Assembly (NCBI GenBank): GCA_963849635.1
Contig: CAWKIA010000018.1
Span: 248,001 to 312,000 of the forward strand
DNA length: 64,000 nt
DNA from: CAVRUD01 sp963849635
GTDB lineage: Bacteria; Chloroflexota; Chloroflexia; Thermomicrobiales; UBA6265
Direction of reading: 5' to 3'
Shown piece by piece: positions 37,230-46,886 of the stretch. Numbering within the stretch: position 1 is the stretch's first letter; each line of letters begins with the position of its first letter. Made by a program: the position numbers and the translations under genes. Under the pieces are notes generated by a model that saw only the letters and a program-made list of their open reading frames with translations, was not told the DNA's origin and searched no databases.

Positions 37230-38273
37230 ATGGTTATGACACTTCCGGCACCAGTGACGACCAGCATTTTCCTCCACGAGCGCCAGCCGAAACTCGCCCG
37301 CGACTCATTCGGGCGAGCAATGACCTACCTGCGAATATCGCTGACGGATCGGTGCAACTTCCGCTGCGTCTACTGTATGCCCGCGATCGGCATGAAGTTC
37401 CAACCGCGCGACGAGATGCTCACCGATGATGAACTCCTCCGCGTCGTCGGACTCTGCGCCGAGCTTGGCTTCACCAAGCTGCGCCTCACCGGCGGTGAAC
37501 CGACCATCCGCCCCCATATCGTTGACCTCGTCCGGGAAATGAAGGCGTTTCCAGGAATCGAAGAGGTCTCGATGACCACCAATGCCCTTTTGCTCGGGCG
37601 GTTGGCCCCGGGACTGGCGGCAGCCGGCCTCGACCGGGTGAACATCTCGATCGATACGCTCGATCCGGACCGGTTCAAACTCATGACCCGAGGTGGACGA
37701 CTCGACATGGTTTGGCAGGGCATCGAAGCAGCCGATGCGGCCGGCCTGACGCCGATCAAGCTCAACACTGTCGTCCTCAAGGGCCAAAACGAGCACGAGG
37801 TCGGCGACCTGGCGGCACTGACGATTGATCGCCCCTGGCAGGTCCGTTTCCTGGAGATCATGCCCCTCGAAGGCGTCGGTGACGTCCACGACGAGAGCCT
37901 AATTACTTCCGAACAGACGCAAACTCGTCTGGAAGCACGCTTCGGGCCACTCGAGCCGCTCGACTCAGACCCATCGGATCCGGCGAGGACGTGGCGCATC
38001 CCTGGCGCCCGGGGAACGATCGGTTTCATCTCGCCGGTCTCGGCGCCATTCTGCGCCTCCTGCAACCGCGTTCGCCTGACATCGGACGGCAAACTCCGCC
38101 TGTGCCTGCTCCGGCCGGATGAGGTCGATGTCCGTGACCTGATGCGCTCCGGCGCCGACGACGACGCCATTCGTGCTCAGCTCCGAGGCGGTATCTGGCG
38201 CAAACCGTGGGGCCACGGTCTCGCCGAAGGAGAGCGATTCACCGGCCGAGGCATGTCCCAGATCGGCGGTTAG
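37230..38273 (+). CDS. moaA: GTP 3',8-cyclase MoaA
   Basis: 347 residues from ATG 37230. The radical SAM cluster motif CNFRCVYCMP follows RISLTDR, LRLTGGEPTIRP binds S-adenosylmethionine, and the C-terminal second 4Fe-4S cluster is seen in FCASCNRVRLTSDGKLRLCLL. The C-terminus ends GRGMSQIGG, carrying the conserved Gly-Gly. It converts GTP to 3',8-cyclo-GTP in molybdenum cofactor synthesis. No other moa gene is nearby. Confidence 0.95.
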   Translation: MVMTLPAPVTTSIFLHERQPKLARDSFGRAMTYLRISLTDRCNFRCVYCMPAIGMKFQPRDEMLTDDELLRVVGLCAELGFTKLRLTGGEPTIRPHIVDLVREMKAFPGIEEVSMTTNALLLGRLAPGLAAAGLDRVNISIDTLDPDRFKLMTRGGRLDMVWQGIEAADAAGLTPIKLNTVVLKGQNEHEVGDLAALTIDRPWQVRFLEIMPLEGVGDVHDESLITSEQTQTRLEARFGPLEPLDSDPSDPARTWRIPGARGTIGFISPVSAPFCASCNRVRLTSDGKLRLCLLRPDEVDVRDLMRSGADDDAIRAQLRGGIWRKPWGHGLAEGERFTGRGMSQIGG

Positions 38274-38275
38274 AC

Positions 38276-40393
38276 TCATCCTGACTGGAGCTTCATAGAA
38301 CCTGGCCCGCGTCGATTGATGATCCCAATCATCGCCGCGCCGGCAGTCGCCAACGCTCCCATCACCATGAGTAAGCGCCCGAGCCAGTCCCAGCGATCTA
38401 CGCTGTAGATGAGCGATACCTCGACCTGCCCGGCTGGAATTGGTACGGACATGTAACCATCCTCTGTACGCGTGATCGGCACTCGCTCGCCGTTCACCTC
38501 CGCCCGCCAACGTGGGTACCAATTGCGGGCGATCTTGGCTTCGCCACCGGTGGATGCGCCGACCGCTGCTATCCTCCCATTACTCAAGTCGACCGATTGA
38601 GTTTCGCCACCGGCAAGCTGAACTATCGGCGCGGGGTCCCGGACTCGATAGACGTCGTAGAGGCCAGACTCGATCAATTCGAGTGTGGGCGCGACCGCGG
38701 CCTCCTCCTTGAAGTCCTCAGAAGTCACGAGCACGACCTCAATACCGTGCTCCGAGAGGTAGTCGTCCTCCAACGTCTGGGCAACGTTCGCGGCGGGATA
38801 GGCGTTGCCCTGGCGAAAGTTGTAGGGTCCCTGGTGGAGCCTGTGCCAGTACCAGAGGAAATCGTTGTAGAAGAGCGGCCGGTCGGTCTCTGTCGGCGCC
38901 CAGAGCTGTTGGTGCCAGGAGAGGGCGGTGCCCAGGATCAGCATCGCTCCATCCCCAGGCACTCGCTCGTCAGCGAGTCGCACAGCCGAGAGAAACTCGG
39001 CCTGGACAGCAGAACCAGTATCGATCAACGTCGGGCTGCCAGGGCGGGGTGTCTCGCCTACCTCCATGAGCCCATGGTTGTTCGCGGCGACCGGGCCGAG
39101 CGGACGAACGTATACGACAAACAGGATAACGGCCGATCCGGCGATCACGGCATCGCGGAACATCTGCCGGCGCGGGAACAACCAGCGCAAGACCACATCT
39201 GCCCCAACAACCGCAAGATAGATCGTCACCATCCGTTGAAAGGGCATCAGCCGAGTGGCTTCAAGTTGCTCGAAGAGTCCAGAGTCCCGAAAGTCCGTGG
39301 CCAGGACCGCCGTCACGATCACGTAGATTGACAAGGTGATGGCCGCCGCCCGAGTCGCGGGTCTATCCGCCACGAACAACCCGATGCCCACGCCGATCAA
39401 CCCGAGTATCGCGACCGGTGGCGAGACCGACGTCAGGATCTTGTCGATGTAGAAGTCGACATTCTCGTATCGGGAGTAGCGCACGAAGTAATAGAGATCC
39501 GCGAAGCGGATCAGCGGGATCACGATCGGCGCGGACATCATCGCGGTTAGGACCGCCACCGCCGTGAGACGTGCGCTGATTTGGCGCCATCGAACTGGTT
39601 CCCGCTCGATCGCCGCAAGCCAGCAGCCCACGCCGACGATGGCGAGGCCGATTGCGGAGCGCGTGTTGGTCGCCAGGGCAAAGGTCGCGGCAACTGCGGC
39701 CAATGAACCGAGCAGCCACCTTCCGCCGGACAGGAAGTTCGCCAGCGCCCACAAGACGAATAGGAGCGCGGTCGCCGCGGCCACATTCGTGACAAGGCCC
39801 CAGACGATCAATTCCTTCGAGCCGCCATGGACCCAACCACCGGGAACCGCGACATGCACGAGCAAGGCTGCCAGCGGCACGGCGGCCGACGCCCGATCGT
39901 CGCGGGCCAATAGCCAGAATGCCAGGCCCGGCAGCAAAAAAATCAGGATGACGACCAACTTGTGGACCGCCAGGATCGGCACCGAGCCGAGCAGCAGAGC
40001 CCAGACTCCGACTTCGAGCCAGGCCTCGCCGAGCGGGTAGAACTCGACCGGGTAGCCACCCTGATGGTCGCCAACCCATCGCAGGAGCTCGCCTTCCCGG
40101 ATGGTGTCGAGCAGCGTGTTGGCCCTGGTCGCGTGAAACGGATGGTCGACAGAGGCGAAGGTGTTTGCGAGACGGACTGTTCCGAAGTTTGGGATCTCCA
40201 CCGTCGTCCACACATCGAAGGCATCAAGGCGCACGCAAACAAATAATGCCACCAGGATCATGGCGGCAGCCGCCAGCCTGGAGGACCAGCGGCTATAGTC
40301 CCGATCAAATTTTGAGACGACCGAATGTCCGGGGATGTATGACGGCTCGGTTAGAGGTGGAAGAGATCCAGATTCGCGTAGATCGGAGGTCAC
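38276..40393 (-). CDS. Large multi-pass membrane protein, YfhO/PTPS-related type
   Basis: 705 residues from GTG 40393, overlapping the stop of the preceding gene (GTGA). About 11-12 membrane helices in residues 40-420, then a soluble extracytoplasmic domain (about 430-640) and a final helix near 675. The first loop has HPFHATRANTLLDTI and DHQGGYPVEFYPLGE, recalling membrane proteins of the 6-pyruvoyl-tetrahydropterin-synthase-related type and YfhO, which are GT-C-like. I infer a glycosyl or lipid-linked sugar transferase. It ends the GtrA-to-GT-C operon. Confidence 0.72.
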   Translation of the reverse strand: MTSDLRESGSLPPLTEPSYIPGHSVVSKFDRDYSRWSSRLAAAAMILVALFVCVRLDAFDVWTTVEIPNFGTVRLANTFASVDHPFHATRANTLLDTIREGELLRWVGDHQGGYPVEFYPLGEAWLEVGVWALLLGSVPILAVHKLVVILIFLLPGLAFWLLARDDRASAAVPLAALLVHVAVPGGWVHGGSKELIVWGLVTNVAAATALLFVLWALANFLSGGRWLLGSLAAVAATFALATNTRSAIGLAIVGVGCWLAAIEREPVRWRQISARLTAVAVLTAMMSAPIVIPLIRFADLYYFVRYSRYENVDFYIDKILTSVSPPVAILGLIGVGIGLFVADRPATRAAAITLSIYVIVTAVLATDFRDSGLFEQLEATRLMPFQRMVTIYLAVVGADVVLRWLFPRRQMFRDAVIAGSAVILFVVYVRPLGPVAANNHGLMEVGETPRPGSPTLIDTGSAVQAEFLSAVRLADERVPGDGAMLILGTALSWHQQLWAPTETDRPLFYNDFLWYWHRLHQGPYNFRQGNAYPAANVAQTLEDDYLSEHGIEVVLVTSEDFKEEAAVAPTLELIESGLYDVYRVRDPAPIVQLAGGETQSVDLSNGRIAAVGASTGGEAKIARNWYPRWRAEVNGERVPITRTEDGYMSVPIPAGQVEVSLIYSVDRWDWLGRLLMVMGALATAGAAMIGIINRRGPGSMKLQSG

Positions 40394-40902
40394 CCGGCAG
40401 ACGCACCAGGAGCGGGAGCGGTGTCCGGGGCCGGTCCACTCGTTGCTCCGCCTGTGGTGGAGTCACCTTTGTCGGCGGCCGGTGCATTCCAGATCTCGAC
40501 TGTTGCCAGCCAGAGGGCAATGACCGAGAGCCCGATGAACCCAAATACGGTCACCAGAAAGACAGACTTCAACACAACTGGATATGCCACCTCGGGCAGG
40601 CCATTCACCTGTGCTCGCCAGATGTCGAGTACCTGCATTCCTCGGGTGACAGGAACATAGTAGGTTCCCCGCGCATTCTCGTCCCAGTAATGGGCGCGGA
40701 CAGACCCGAACACCAGGAACAAGCCAAATCCGGACACGACGATCATCCAAACCCACGTCCGGACGAATCGACCAGTGTCGGCGTGCTTGACGTCCACCTC
40801 TATCGTTGCGTCCGTAGCGAACTCCGACTTCGAATCCGAAGGTAGTGGCGCAGACTCCGATGTTGGATCTTCTGGCCCTGGGTGGATCGGCGTGTCTGGC
40901 AC
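40390..40902 (-). CDS. Two-helix membrane protein, partner of GT-C transferase (module 2)
   Basis: 170 residues. Residues 1-45 are acidic, helix 1 is at 48-66 (TWVWMIVVSGFGLFLVFGS), a loop of about 40 residues lies outside, helix 2 is at 110-135 and an Ala/Pro/Thr-rich tail follows. No family recognised. It lies directly after one GT-C gene and overlaps the start of the next, and has the same layout as the protein at 42730-43386. Probably an accessory subunit; this is inference from order. Confidence 0.6.
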   Translation of the reverse strand: MPDTPIHPGPEDPTSESAPLPSDSKSEFATDATIEVDVKHADTGRFVRTWVWMIVVSGFGLFLVFGSVRAHYWDENARGTYYVPVTRGMQVLDIWRAQVNGLPEVAYPVVLKSVFLVTVFGFIGLSVIALWLATVEIWNAPAADKGDSTTGGATSGPAPDTAPAPGASAG

Positions 40903-40911
40903 GGGGAGCTC

Positions 40912-42483
40912 CTAAGGGTTGAACTGCCAATACGGGATGACGAACTGCGTGAATACCATCGTGTTGAGCAGGATCATCGCCGCCAGCACCGCTCCCTGTC
41001 CGTAGGGATGGTAGCGAATCGGAATCAATGTCCTCAGCCCGAGCGCCAACAGGATTGCGACCGCGTTAATGGCGGGGAAGAAGTATCTGGCCTGTGTCAG
41101 GCTGAATTCGGTGCCGAACTGAATAATCGCCAGGTAGGCGACTACCGCCGTGACGAGCAACGTAATGATGGTCAGCTTCTGCCATCTTACGGGGTGCTCG
41201 ACCGGATCATCTGCCGACGATGCGCGGCCCCTCAGCACCGAGAATCCGTAGACCACAAGTCCGGCCAGACAGACCAGTAATGGCAACCCGATCGCCCAGA
41301 GCATCACCCGGCTGAGCCGGATGAGCCGCCAACCAAACTCGCCCCACGTCTCCATGAACCGGAATTCGGCGAAGTCAACGTCAAATAACATCGAAAAGAA
41401 TCCTGGCGCGTCTTCGCTCTGGTAGTTCCAATACTGCAGCGCTTTGATCTGCTCAAGGGCGCTGAAGTTACCGTAGGTGGCGTACATGTACGCATACCAG
41501 GGCGCCGCCAGGATCGCCAACGGGATGCCGACTAAAAATGCACGCGAGACAAGCCCGCGCCAATCCTTGAGACCGACCCGGAGCACAATGGCAATGCCGG
41601 CAATGCCAACGGCGGTAAGGGCGGTTGATTTCGTCAACAACGCGAGCCCGAGCGCAACGCCGAGAAAAAGGCAGAGCTTTCTGGGGAAATGGTCGCGTAT
41701 GCCGATCACGAGCAAATAGAGCACTAGGCTGTATGTCGTGATGCCCAAGACGTCGTTGTTGAGCATCGCGGCTTCGTATGAGACTTGTGTCTGAAAAGCC
41801 ACGAACGTTGGGACGACAACCATGAGAAACCGGTCGGTTGGAAAGATCACCCGAACAGTCAGAAATGCCAACAACACAGTCAGTAGGCCAAGCGGAATCG
41901 CGGCGAGGCGCAAGATGTATAGCTGTGTTGCCGGAGATGCGCCGTCCGACAACCAATAGACCGGCGTCATCACAATGTAGTACAGCGGCGGATGGTTCGC
42001 AGTGTAGATCCAACCGCTTGGTAATAAATCGTTGGCGAATGTAACTGCCGTTGGGCCATCTAGCCGAAATCTGGGATCGTCAGGATCGCAGTACCAGTCC
42101 TTGGTGACATATCGACAGTAGCGATACAGCTCGCCGGGAATACGGTCAGCCCCGCCGGTAGGATCGCCGGCCGCATATCGTTCTCTCCAGTCGTCAAGTT
42201 CGGGAATCTCAGGAATGCGACCTTCAGTCGCGAAGACTCGGAGATAGGCAAAGTGGGCAACTTCGTCATGCCCGGTAAAGGCAGGGAAGGCGAGGACGAA
42301 GATGATCTGCTTGACCAGGAACAGAAGGCTGAGAGTGACAACGAACTTCTGGATCGGAGTCCAGGTACGGAAGCTCGCCCAACTACTGATCCTGGAGCGG
42401 AAAGCGGCGGCAGACCAGACCGTCGAGCCCTCCGCTGATTCCCCGATTGACACGTTTCCAGGACGCTCCACCAATTCGGCCAT
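40912..42483 (-). CDS. GT39-like (GT-C) membrane glycosyltransferase (module 2)
   Basis: 523 residues from ATG 42483. About 11-12 helices. The first outer loop carries FTGHDEVAH at 69-77, where the Asp-Glu pair is the presumed catalytic site of PMT/ArnT-type transferases, and NHPPLYYIVMTPVYW follows. QTQVSYEAAMLNND and the long polar N-terminus are also seen. Such enzymes move a sugar from a polyprenyl-phosphate donor to protein or lipid on the outer face of the membrane. Sister of the gene at 43383-44843. Confidence 0.83.
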   Translation of the reverse strand: MAELVERPGNVSIGESAEGSTVWSAAAFRSRISSWASFRTWTPIQKFVVTLSLLFLVKQIIFVLAFPAFTGHDEVAHFAYLRVFATEGRIPEIPELDDWRERYAAGDPTGGADRIPGELYRYCRYVTKDWYCDPDDPRFRLDGPTAVTFANDLLPSGWIYTANHPPLYYIVMTPVYWLSDGASPATQLYILRLAAIPLGLLTVLLAFLTVRVIFPTDRFLMVVVPTFVAFQTQVSYEAAMLNNDVLGITTYSLVLYLLVIGIRDHFPRKLCLFLGVALGLALLTKSTALTAVGIAGIAIVLRVGLKDWRGLVSRAFLVGIPLAILAAPWYAYMYATYGNFSALEQIKALQYWNYQSEDAPGFFSMLFDVDFAEFRFMETWGEFGWRLIRLSRVMLWAIGLPLLVCLAGLVVYGFSVLRGRASSADDPVEHPVRWQKLTIITLLVTAVVAYLAIIQFGTEFSLTQARYFFPAINAVAILLALGLRTLIPIRYHPYGQGAVLAAMILLNTMVFTQFVIPYWQFNP

Positions 42484-42729
42484 GCTCGACCCTTTGCTCT
42501 TCGGTCGACTCAGAGGTGACCCTCTGATGAGCCGATCGGGGACGATGGTCGGTGGCACGCCGGCCCTACTGCCTGCGCAGCCTGTGCATCACGCGCGACG
42601 CACTCCACGAACGGTGACCCTATGAATTCTCGTTTTTTGGCACTGCGGTCGATGCAGGGTAGGTTGAAATGGCAGCATCTGTATACCATCCGGAAGCGAG
42701 CAATGTCACATGCACGGTCTGTGCCAACG

Positions 42730-43386
42730 TCACAACGATTGCGACGATCGATAATCTGGAATTTGCCGAGATAGAGCGGCAAACAGCCAGGCCAGACATC
42801 CTAACGACGCGATCAGCAGCAGGACGATCACCGTACCGCCGAGCCACTTGCCCAATGGCGGCGGAGCTGATTCGATCCAGGCCCTGGCAACTTCCCAGAC
42901 GGGGACGGTCGAGTACGACTTGATTCGCCAAAGCGTCCAAATATCGTCGCGGTTCCTCGGGCCGGCCTCCACCCACACGTAGAACCGCTGTCCAGCGGCA
43001 TTGGAGATTGCCGGAAACCGCACAGTGGTGTAGGGATTCCGGAATGCGCCTTTCTCATGCCAGACATCATCGCGATCGAGGCTCAGGGCGATGGTCCTTA
43101 CATCCGGAGCGTCCGGCCCGGAAGGACGTACATGGACGACTAAGTCGTAGGCTGCGTCAAGATCATACGCGCGGATATCCAAGTCGAGCCGATTGAACTC
43201 GTCATAGTTGGGGGTGACGTACCCACCCCTGACGGCGATTCCCCGACCGGAGTCGATCGTTCGGCTGACGCCCAGAGGAGCGTTATGTCGAATCGACACT
43301 GGCACGAACAGGATGGCGACACAAATCGCAACCACGACCAGTGCGAGAAGCGTGAGCGGCCCTCGCCGTTTGCTCGTACCGCTCAT
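42730..43386 (-). CDS. Two-helix membrane protein, partner of GT-C transferase (module 1)
   Basis: 218 residues. Helix 1 at 10-30 (PLTLLALVVVAICVAILFV), an extracytoplasmic beta-rich domain of about 140 residues (for example AGQRFYVWVEAGPRNRDDIW), helix 2 near 185-207 (GTVIVLLLIASLGCLAWLF). Its ATG overlaps the end of the upstream GT-C gene (ATGA, 43383-43386), so the two are coupled. Function unknown, likely an accessory to that enzyme. Confidence 0.65.
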   Translation of the reverse strand: MSGTSKRRGPLTLLALVVVAICVAILFVPVSIRHNAPLGVSRTIDSGRGIAVRGGYVTPNYDEFNRLDLDIRAYDLDAAYDLVVHVRPSGPDAPDVRTIALSLDRDDVWHEKGAFRNPYTTVRFPAISNAAGQRFYVWVEAGPRNRDDIWTLWRIKSYSTVPVWEVARAWIESAPPPLGKWLGGTVIVLLLIASLGCLAWLFAALSRQIPDYRSSQSL

Positions 43387-44843
43387 GGCAAAAGCACCCC
43401 GCCGCCGCCCGGCCCGTAATAGAACGGGATGACGAATCGGATAAGCGTCAGGCCGTTAAGGACGATCAAGAGCCCAAGCAAGACCGGCGCGGCCACCGGC
43501 CGCCACCTACCAGGTAAGAATCGATCAACGCCGATGAGCGTTAGGAGGGCGATGCCGATCATTCCGGGGAAGATGAATCGGGACTGCGTGAACTGAATGG
43601 TGCCGACGTAGAGCACCCCATAGGCCAGCATGGCGACAGACGCCAGAATGATTGTCAGGCCCCGACGCTGTTCGTAGGTAAGGCGCGGGCGCCAGCCAAA
43701 CGTTCGAGCCAATCCCTCACGGAGGACTAAGGCGAGACCCAGTGCAATGGCGGTGCTCCAGACGACCCAGATTGCCTGGCTCACCAGGATGTCGAACGGG
43801 ATGTTGCGCCAGCCGTAATTGCCCCAAAAATCTTCGAGGCGCTCTCGCCAGAACGCGGGTGTCGTGAACATCTGACTATAGCTGCTAGCAGAGCTGCCGA
43901 ATTCGCGGATCTCGCTCAGGCGCTGGGACCCCGTAGGGTCTCCATAGAGCCAGTAGGAGCGCACGAACCAGGGTGTGATGAGCATGAGGGGTAGGGCCGT
44001 TGTCAAGAATAGGCTGCCTGCCAACCACTGGAGTGATTGCCATCGATCGCCCCAAGATCGCCGCTGCTCCCACCATGCCCAGGCGATTGCCAACACGATG
44101 ACCGGAAGGGCAAGCCCGAAACTAAGCTTCGTCCAAAGGCCCGCCGCGCAGACCAGCCCGATCCCCAACTCTCCTCTGGTGGTGAACCCTCGTTCAAGAC
44201 CGCGGAGCAGCAGGTAAACGAGCCACGAGAACAGGGTAATGACGAGGATGTCGTGGTTGACGATCGCCGCCTCGAATGAGAGTTGCGGCTGGAACGCGAC
44301 GAAGAGTGGCACTCCCGCCCGGATAAACGCGGACTCTGGAAAGAGCAACCTGGCCGTCAGGTACGCGATCAAGATGATAAATACGCCAAGGAGCACCGAA
44401 AAGAGGCGGAGCACCACCAGCCGATCGTCAGAGTCGCCGGGGAGGACATGCCAGATCGGCGCGAGTGCCACGTGGTACAGCGGCGGCTGGATCACTTCCG
44501 CATTGGAGGGGTAGTCGGCGACGTAGCCGCGATAGGGCCGAGTCTCTTCGGGGAGGAGCACTTCTCCGACGACACCCAGTCCATCGCCGGACCCAATCCG
44601 GGCGATGTACCAGTAGTGATCGACCTCGTCATGTCCGGTGAACGGCGCGAAAAGGGTGAGGAACAACAATTGTTTGAGCACGAAAACCGCGATTAGCGGC
44701 CGGACCCAGGCACGGTCAACGCCGAGATCGAGCGCCCCGGCGGAGCGCTTCCAGACGCGCACAGGCCAACTACGCCACGTCCGCGGTGAGATCCGAAATC
44801 GAGGGACGCGGGCGACGCCGGGAGCGGTCGCTAGTCCCGCCAC
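43383..44843 (-). CDS. GT39-like (GT-C) membrane glycosyltransferase (module 1)
   Basis: 486 residues from GTG 44843, overlapping the gtrA-type stop by 13 bases. Residues 68-76 read FTGHDEVDH, the same motif as in the sister enzyme, then QPPLYHVALAPIWH and VAFQPQLSFEAAIVNHD. About 11 helices. By family knowledge it takes sugar from a polyprenyl-phosphate carrier on the outer face of the membrane. The pairing with a GtrA-type protein, which often flips or binds such carriers, supports this. Confidence 0.83.
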   Translation of the reverse strand: MAGLATAPGVARVPRFRISPRTWRSWPVRVWKRSAGALDLGVDRAWVRPLIAVFVLKQLLFLTLFAPFTGHDEVDHYWYIARIGSGDGLGVVGEVLLPEETRPYRGYVADYPSNAEVIQPPLYHVALAPIWHVLPGDSDDRLVVLRLFSVLLGVFIILIAYLTARLLFPESAFIRAGVPLFVAFQPQLSFEAAIVNHDILVITLFSWLVYLLLRGLERGFTTRGELGIGLVCAAGLWTKLSFGLALPVIVLAIAWAWWEQRRSWGDRWQSLQWLAGSLFLTTALPLMLITPWFVRSYWLYGDPTGSQRLSEIREFGSSASSYSQMFTTPAFWRERLEDFWGNYGWRNIPFDILVSQAIWVVWSTAIALGLALVLREGLARTFGWRPRLTYEQRRGLTIILASVAMLAYGVLYVGTIQFTQSRFIFPGMIGIALLTLIGVDRFLPGRWRPVAAPVLLGLLIVLNGLTLIRFVIPFYYGPGGGGVLLP

Positions 44844-45256
44844 GTGACGAAATTATTGAGGCTGAAGTTCCACACGGCGGCGACGCCAGCTCCAATAAGC
44901 TGGGCGGCGAGGTAATGCATGTCGCCGTGCTTCTCGAGGTAGAGCGCGATTTGCCAGTTGATGATCAGTCCGACGGTATTAATCGGAACATACAACGCCG
45001 CGCGATGGAAGACGCGACCGCTGCCTCGGTCATGCCATGTCCACAATTCGTTCAGAATAAAGGTCACCACCATCGAGAGGGCGATAGCGAGTGGGGAGGC
45101 AAGCCTAAGACTGATACCGGCGAGATCGTGAAAGAAGACCAGTCCGAGCAGGTTTACGCTGAGTCCGACGCCACCGACAACCAGAAACTTCTGAAACCGG
45201 TGTGCCATGGTCCACAGGCGCAGCGCGGGCTGCGGCCAGGTCTCAGTGGAAAACAT
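44831..45256 (-). CDS. GtrA-family membrane protein
   Basis: 141 residues from ATG 45256 (AGAGGGG upstream); ATG 45208 is a shorter option. Four helices; FLVVGGVGLSVNLLGLVF, VTFILNELWTWHD and AVWNFSLNNFVTWRD are the GtrA signature. GtrA is linked to export of polyprenyl-phosphate sugars for surface glycans. First gene of the glycan operon running to 38276. Confidence 0.9.
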   Translation of the reverse strand: MFSTETWPQPALRLWTMAHRFQKFLVVGGVGLSVNLLGLVFFHDLAGISLRLASPLAIALSMVVTFILNELWTWHDRGSGRVFHRAALYVPINTVGLIINWQIALYLEKHGDMHYLAAQLIGAGVAAVWNFSLNNFVTWRD

Positions 45257-45461
45257 GCCCCTCTATTCCCTCTCGGCCCGCGTCGGGCGTGGTGGTTGCC
45301 GGCCCCCCAAGTCTGCGGTCTCGAGGAAGACCGTCGCAACGATACCACGGGTACGCCGGGAATTCGTAATCCTTGGATTGAACGAGGAGAAACTGCGCCA
45401 TCGGCACTGAACTCGCACCCGCTCGTTGGTTTGAACGCTCAACTGACGAGCATGGCGACTC

Positions 45462-46772
45462 CTATGGCGCCGACGCGACCGCCGTGACTTCTTCGAATGC
45501 CGCCTGGAGCTGCGTGTCTTCGGACTCCTCCAACTCCTCTTTCGTCACGTCGGGGTCGAGCTCGGGAAGTGTGGGCGCCACGTCATCCGGAAGGGCTACG
45601 ACCTCGTCCGGCTCGACGCCCAGCTTCCAGATCTGATCGCCATCAGCCGTGAGCCAGAGATCAGTTCCGATGAGCACTGAGGCGCCGTTGGAGATATCAA
45701 ACTGGCTCAGGACGGTCCCAGTGCCCAGCGTCGTTTCGCCGATGAGCATTCCGCGGTCGTTATCGTGGATCGCCCCGGCCAGAATCTCGGCTGCTGAAGC
45801 GGAGTACTCATTGATGAGCACCACGAGTGGCAGATCGACCGCACTTTGTCCCGGAAGCGTTCGCTTCACGGAGACGATACCGTCGCGGTTCCGCTCTTTG
45901 TAAATCACCACGTTGAGCGGCAGGAACTCGCTGGCAATGCCGATTGCCTCGCTGACCAGGCCCCCTGGGTTGTCCCGCAGATCCAGAATGATCGCCGTTG
46001 CCCCGGCCGCGCGCGCCTCCTGAATTGCCTGCTTCATCTCATCTAGTGATCCGCCCGTGAACTGGCTTAGGCGAATGTGGGCGACTCCGCCTGGCAGCAT
46101 TCCCCAGGTCACTGGGTCGAGCTTGATCTCGGCTCTCGTAAGCGTGAAGGTCAGCGTCTCTTCGGTTTCCGGGCGAAGGACCTCGATGGTGACCTCGGTG
46201 CCGGCCTCGCCACGGAGCGAATTCCCGATCGTGACTGAGTCGACACCTTTTGTTGATTCGCCGTCGATCGAGATGATGACGTCGTCAGATTGGATGCCGG
46301 CGGCAATCGCGGGCCCACCTTCGATCGGTCGGGTGATGACTGGCTGCGGCCCAAGGTAGTCGAGATAGACGCCGATGCCGGTCAATTGCCCGCGAAGTGA
46401 CTGGTTATAGGACTCGGTTTCCTCTGGCGCCAAGAACCGGGAGTGGTTCTCATCGCCCAGCGCTCCGACCATTCCGGCGGCAGCGCCAAAAATCAGGTCG
46501 GCATCGTCGATGGTGCTGCTCTCGACGTATTTGTCGTGGGCGAGATCCCACGTCTCTTGGAGGACCTGGAACTCGGGCGCGTCTACGAACGACGATGCCG
46601 CCCCGGCGCCGGCGCCGTCCATCCGGTAGCTCGTCACGCCAACGCCGGCCACAAATCCGACGACGAGCAGCGCCGCGACGCACACAGCCTGGATCGCCAA
46701 TCTGGCTCGGAGCCACGTCCGATTCTTCGGAGTGGCCCCGATGGGACCCTCCGGGCAACTATCCTTGGTCAT
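45462..46772 (-). CDS. S41-family (CtpA/tail-specific) peptidase lacking the catalytic Lys
   Basis: 436 residues from ATG 46772 (AGGAG upstream). Helix/signal at 27-47, PDZ domain about 125-210 (GIGVYLDYLGPQPVI, AGIQSDDVIISIDG), then the S41 core with LDLRDNPGG at 264-272 and YSASAAEILAG with Ser326. In the E. coli enzyme Lys lies 25 residues and Gln 29 residues after this Ser; here those places are Thr351 and Leu355 (LGTGTVLSQ). So the Ser-Lys dyad is missing; the enzyme may be inactive or use another base. Acidic C-terminus. Exported and membrane-anchored. Confidence 0.88.
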   Translation of the reverse strand: MTKDSCPEGPIGATPKNRTWLRARLAIQAVCVAALLVVGFVAGVGVTSYRMDGAGAGAASSFVDAPEFQVLQETWDLAHDKYVESSTIDDADLIFGAAAGMVGALGDENHSRFLAPEETESYNQSLRGQLTGIGVYLDYLGPQPVITRPIEGGPAIAAGIQSDDVIISIDGESTKGVDSVTIGNSLRGEAGTEVTIEVLRPETEETLTFTLTRAEIKLDPVTWGMLPGGVAHIRLSQFTGGSLDEMKQAIQEARAAGATAIILDLRDNPGGLVSEAIGIASEFLPLNVVIYKERNRDGIVSVKRTLPGQSAVDLPLVVLINEYSASAAEILAGAIHDNDRGMLIGETTLGTGTVLSQFDISNGASVLIGTDLWLTADGDQIWKLGVEPDEVVALPDDVAPTLPELDPDVTKEELEESEDTQLQAAFEEVTAVASAP

Positions 46773-46886
46773 CGACACGCTCCTGTGTGCGGAACACTGG
46801 GTATGGAGGGGTTTGCCGAGCATACAATCCGCGGTCATGTCTCGCGCCGTGTGGCGCTCTTCATGTGCTAGGGAGAAGCATACCGG

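Noticed and set aside
38597..39331. Open frame of 244 codons on the plus strand.
   Set aside because: Lies wholly opposite the large membrane protein; composition is rich in Arg, Gly and His as expected of an antisense frame.
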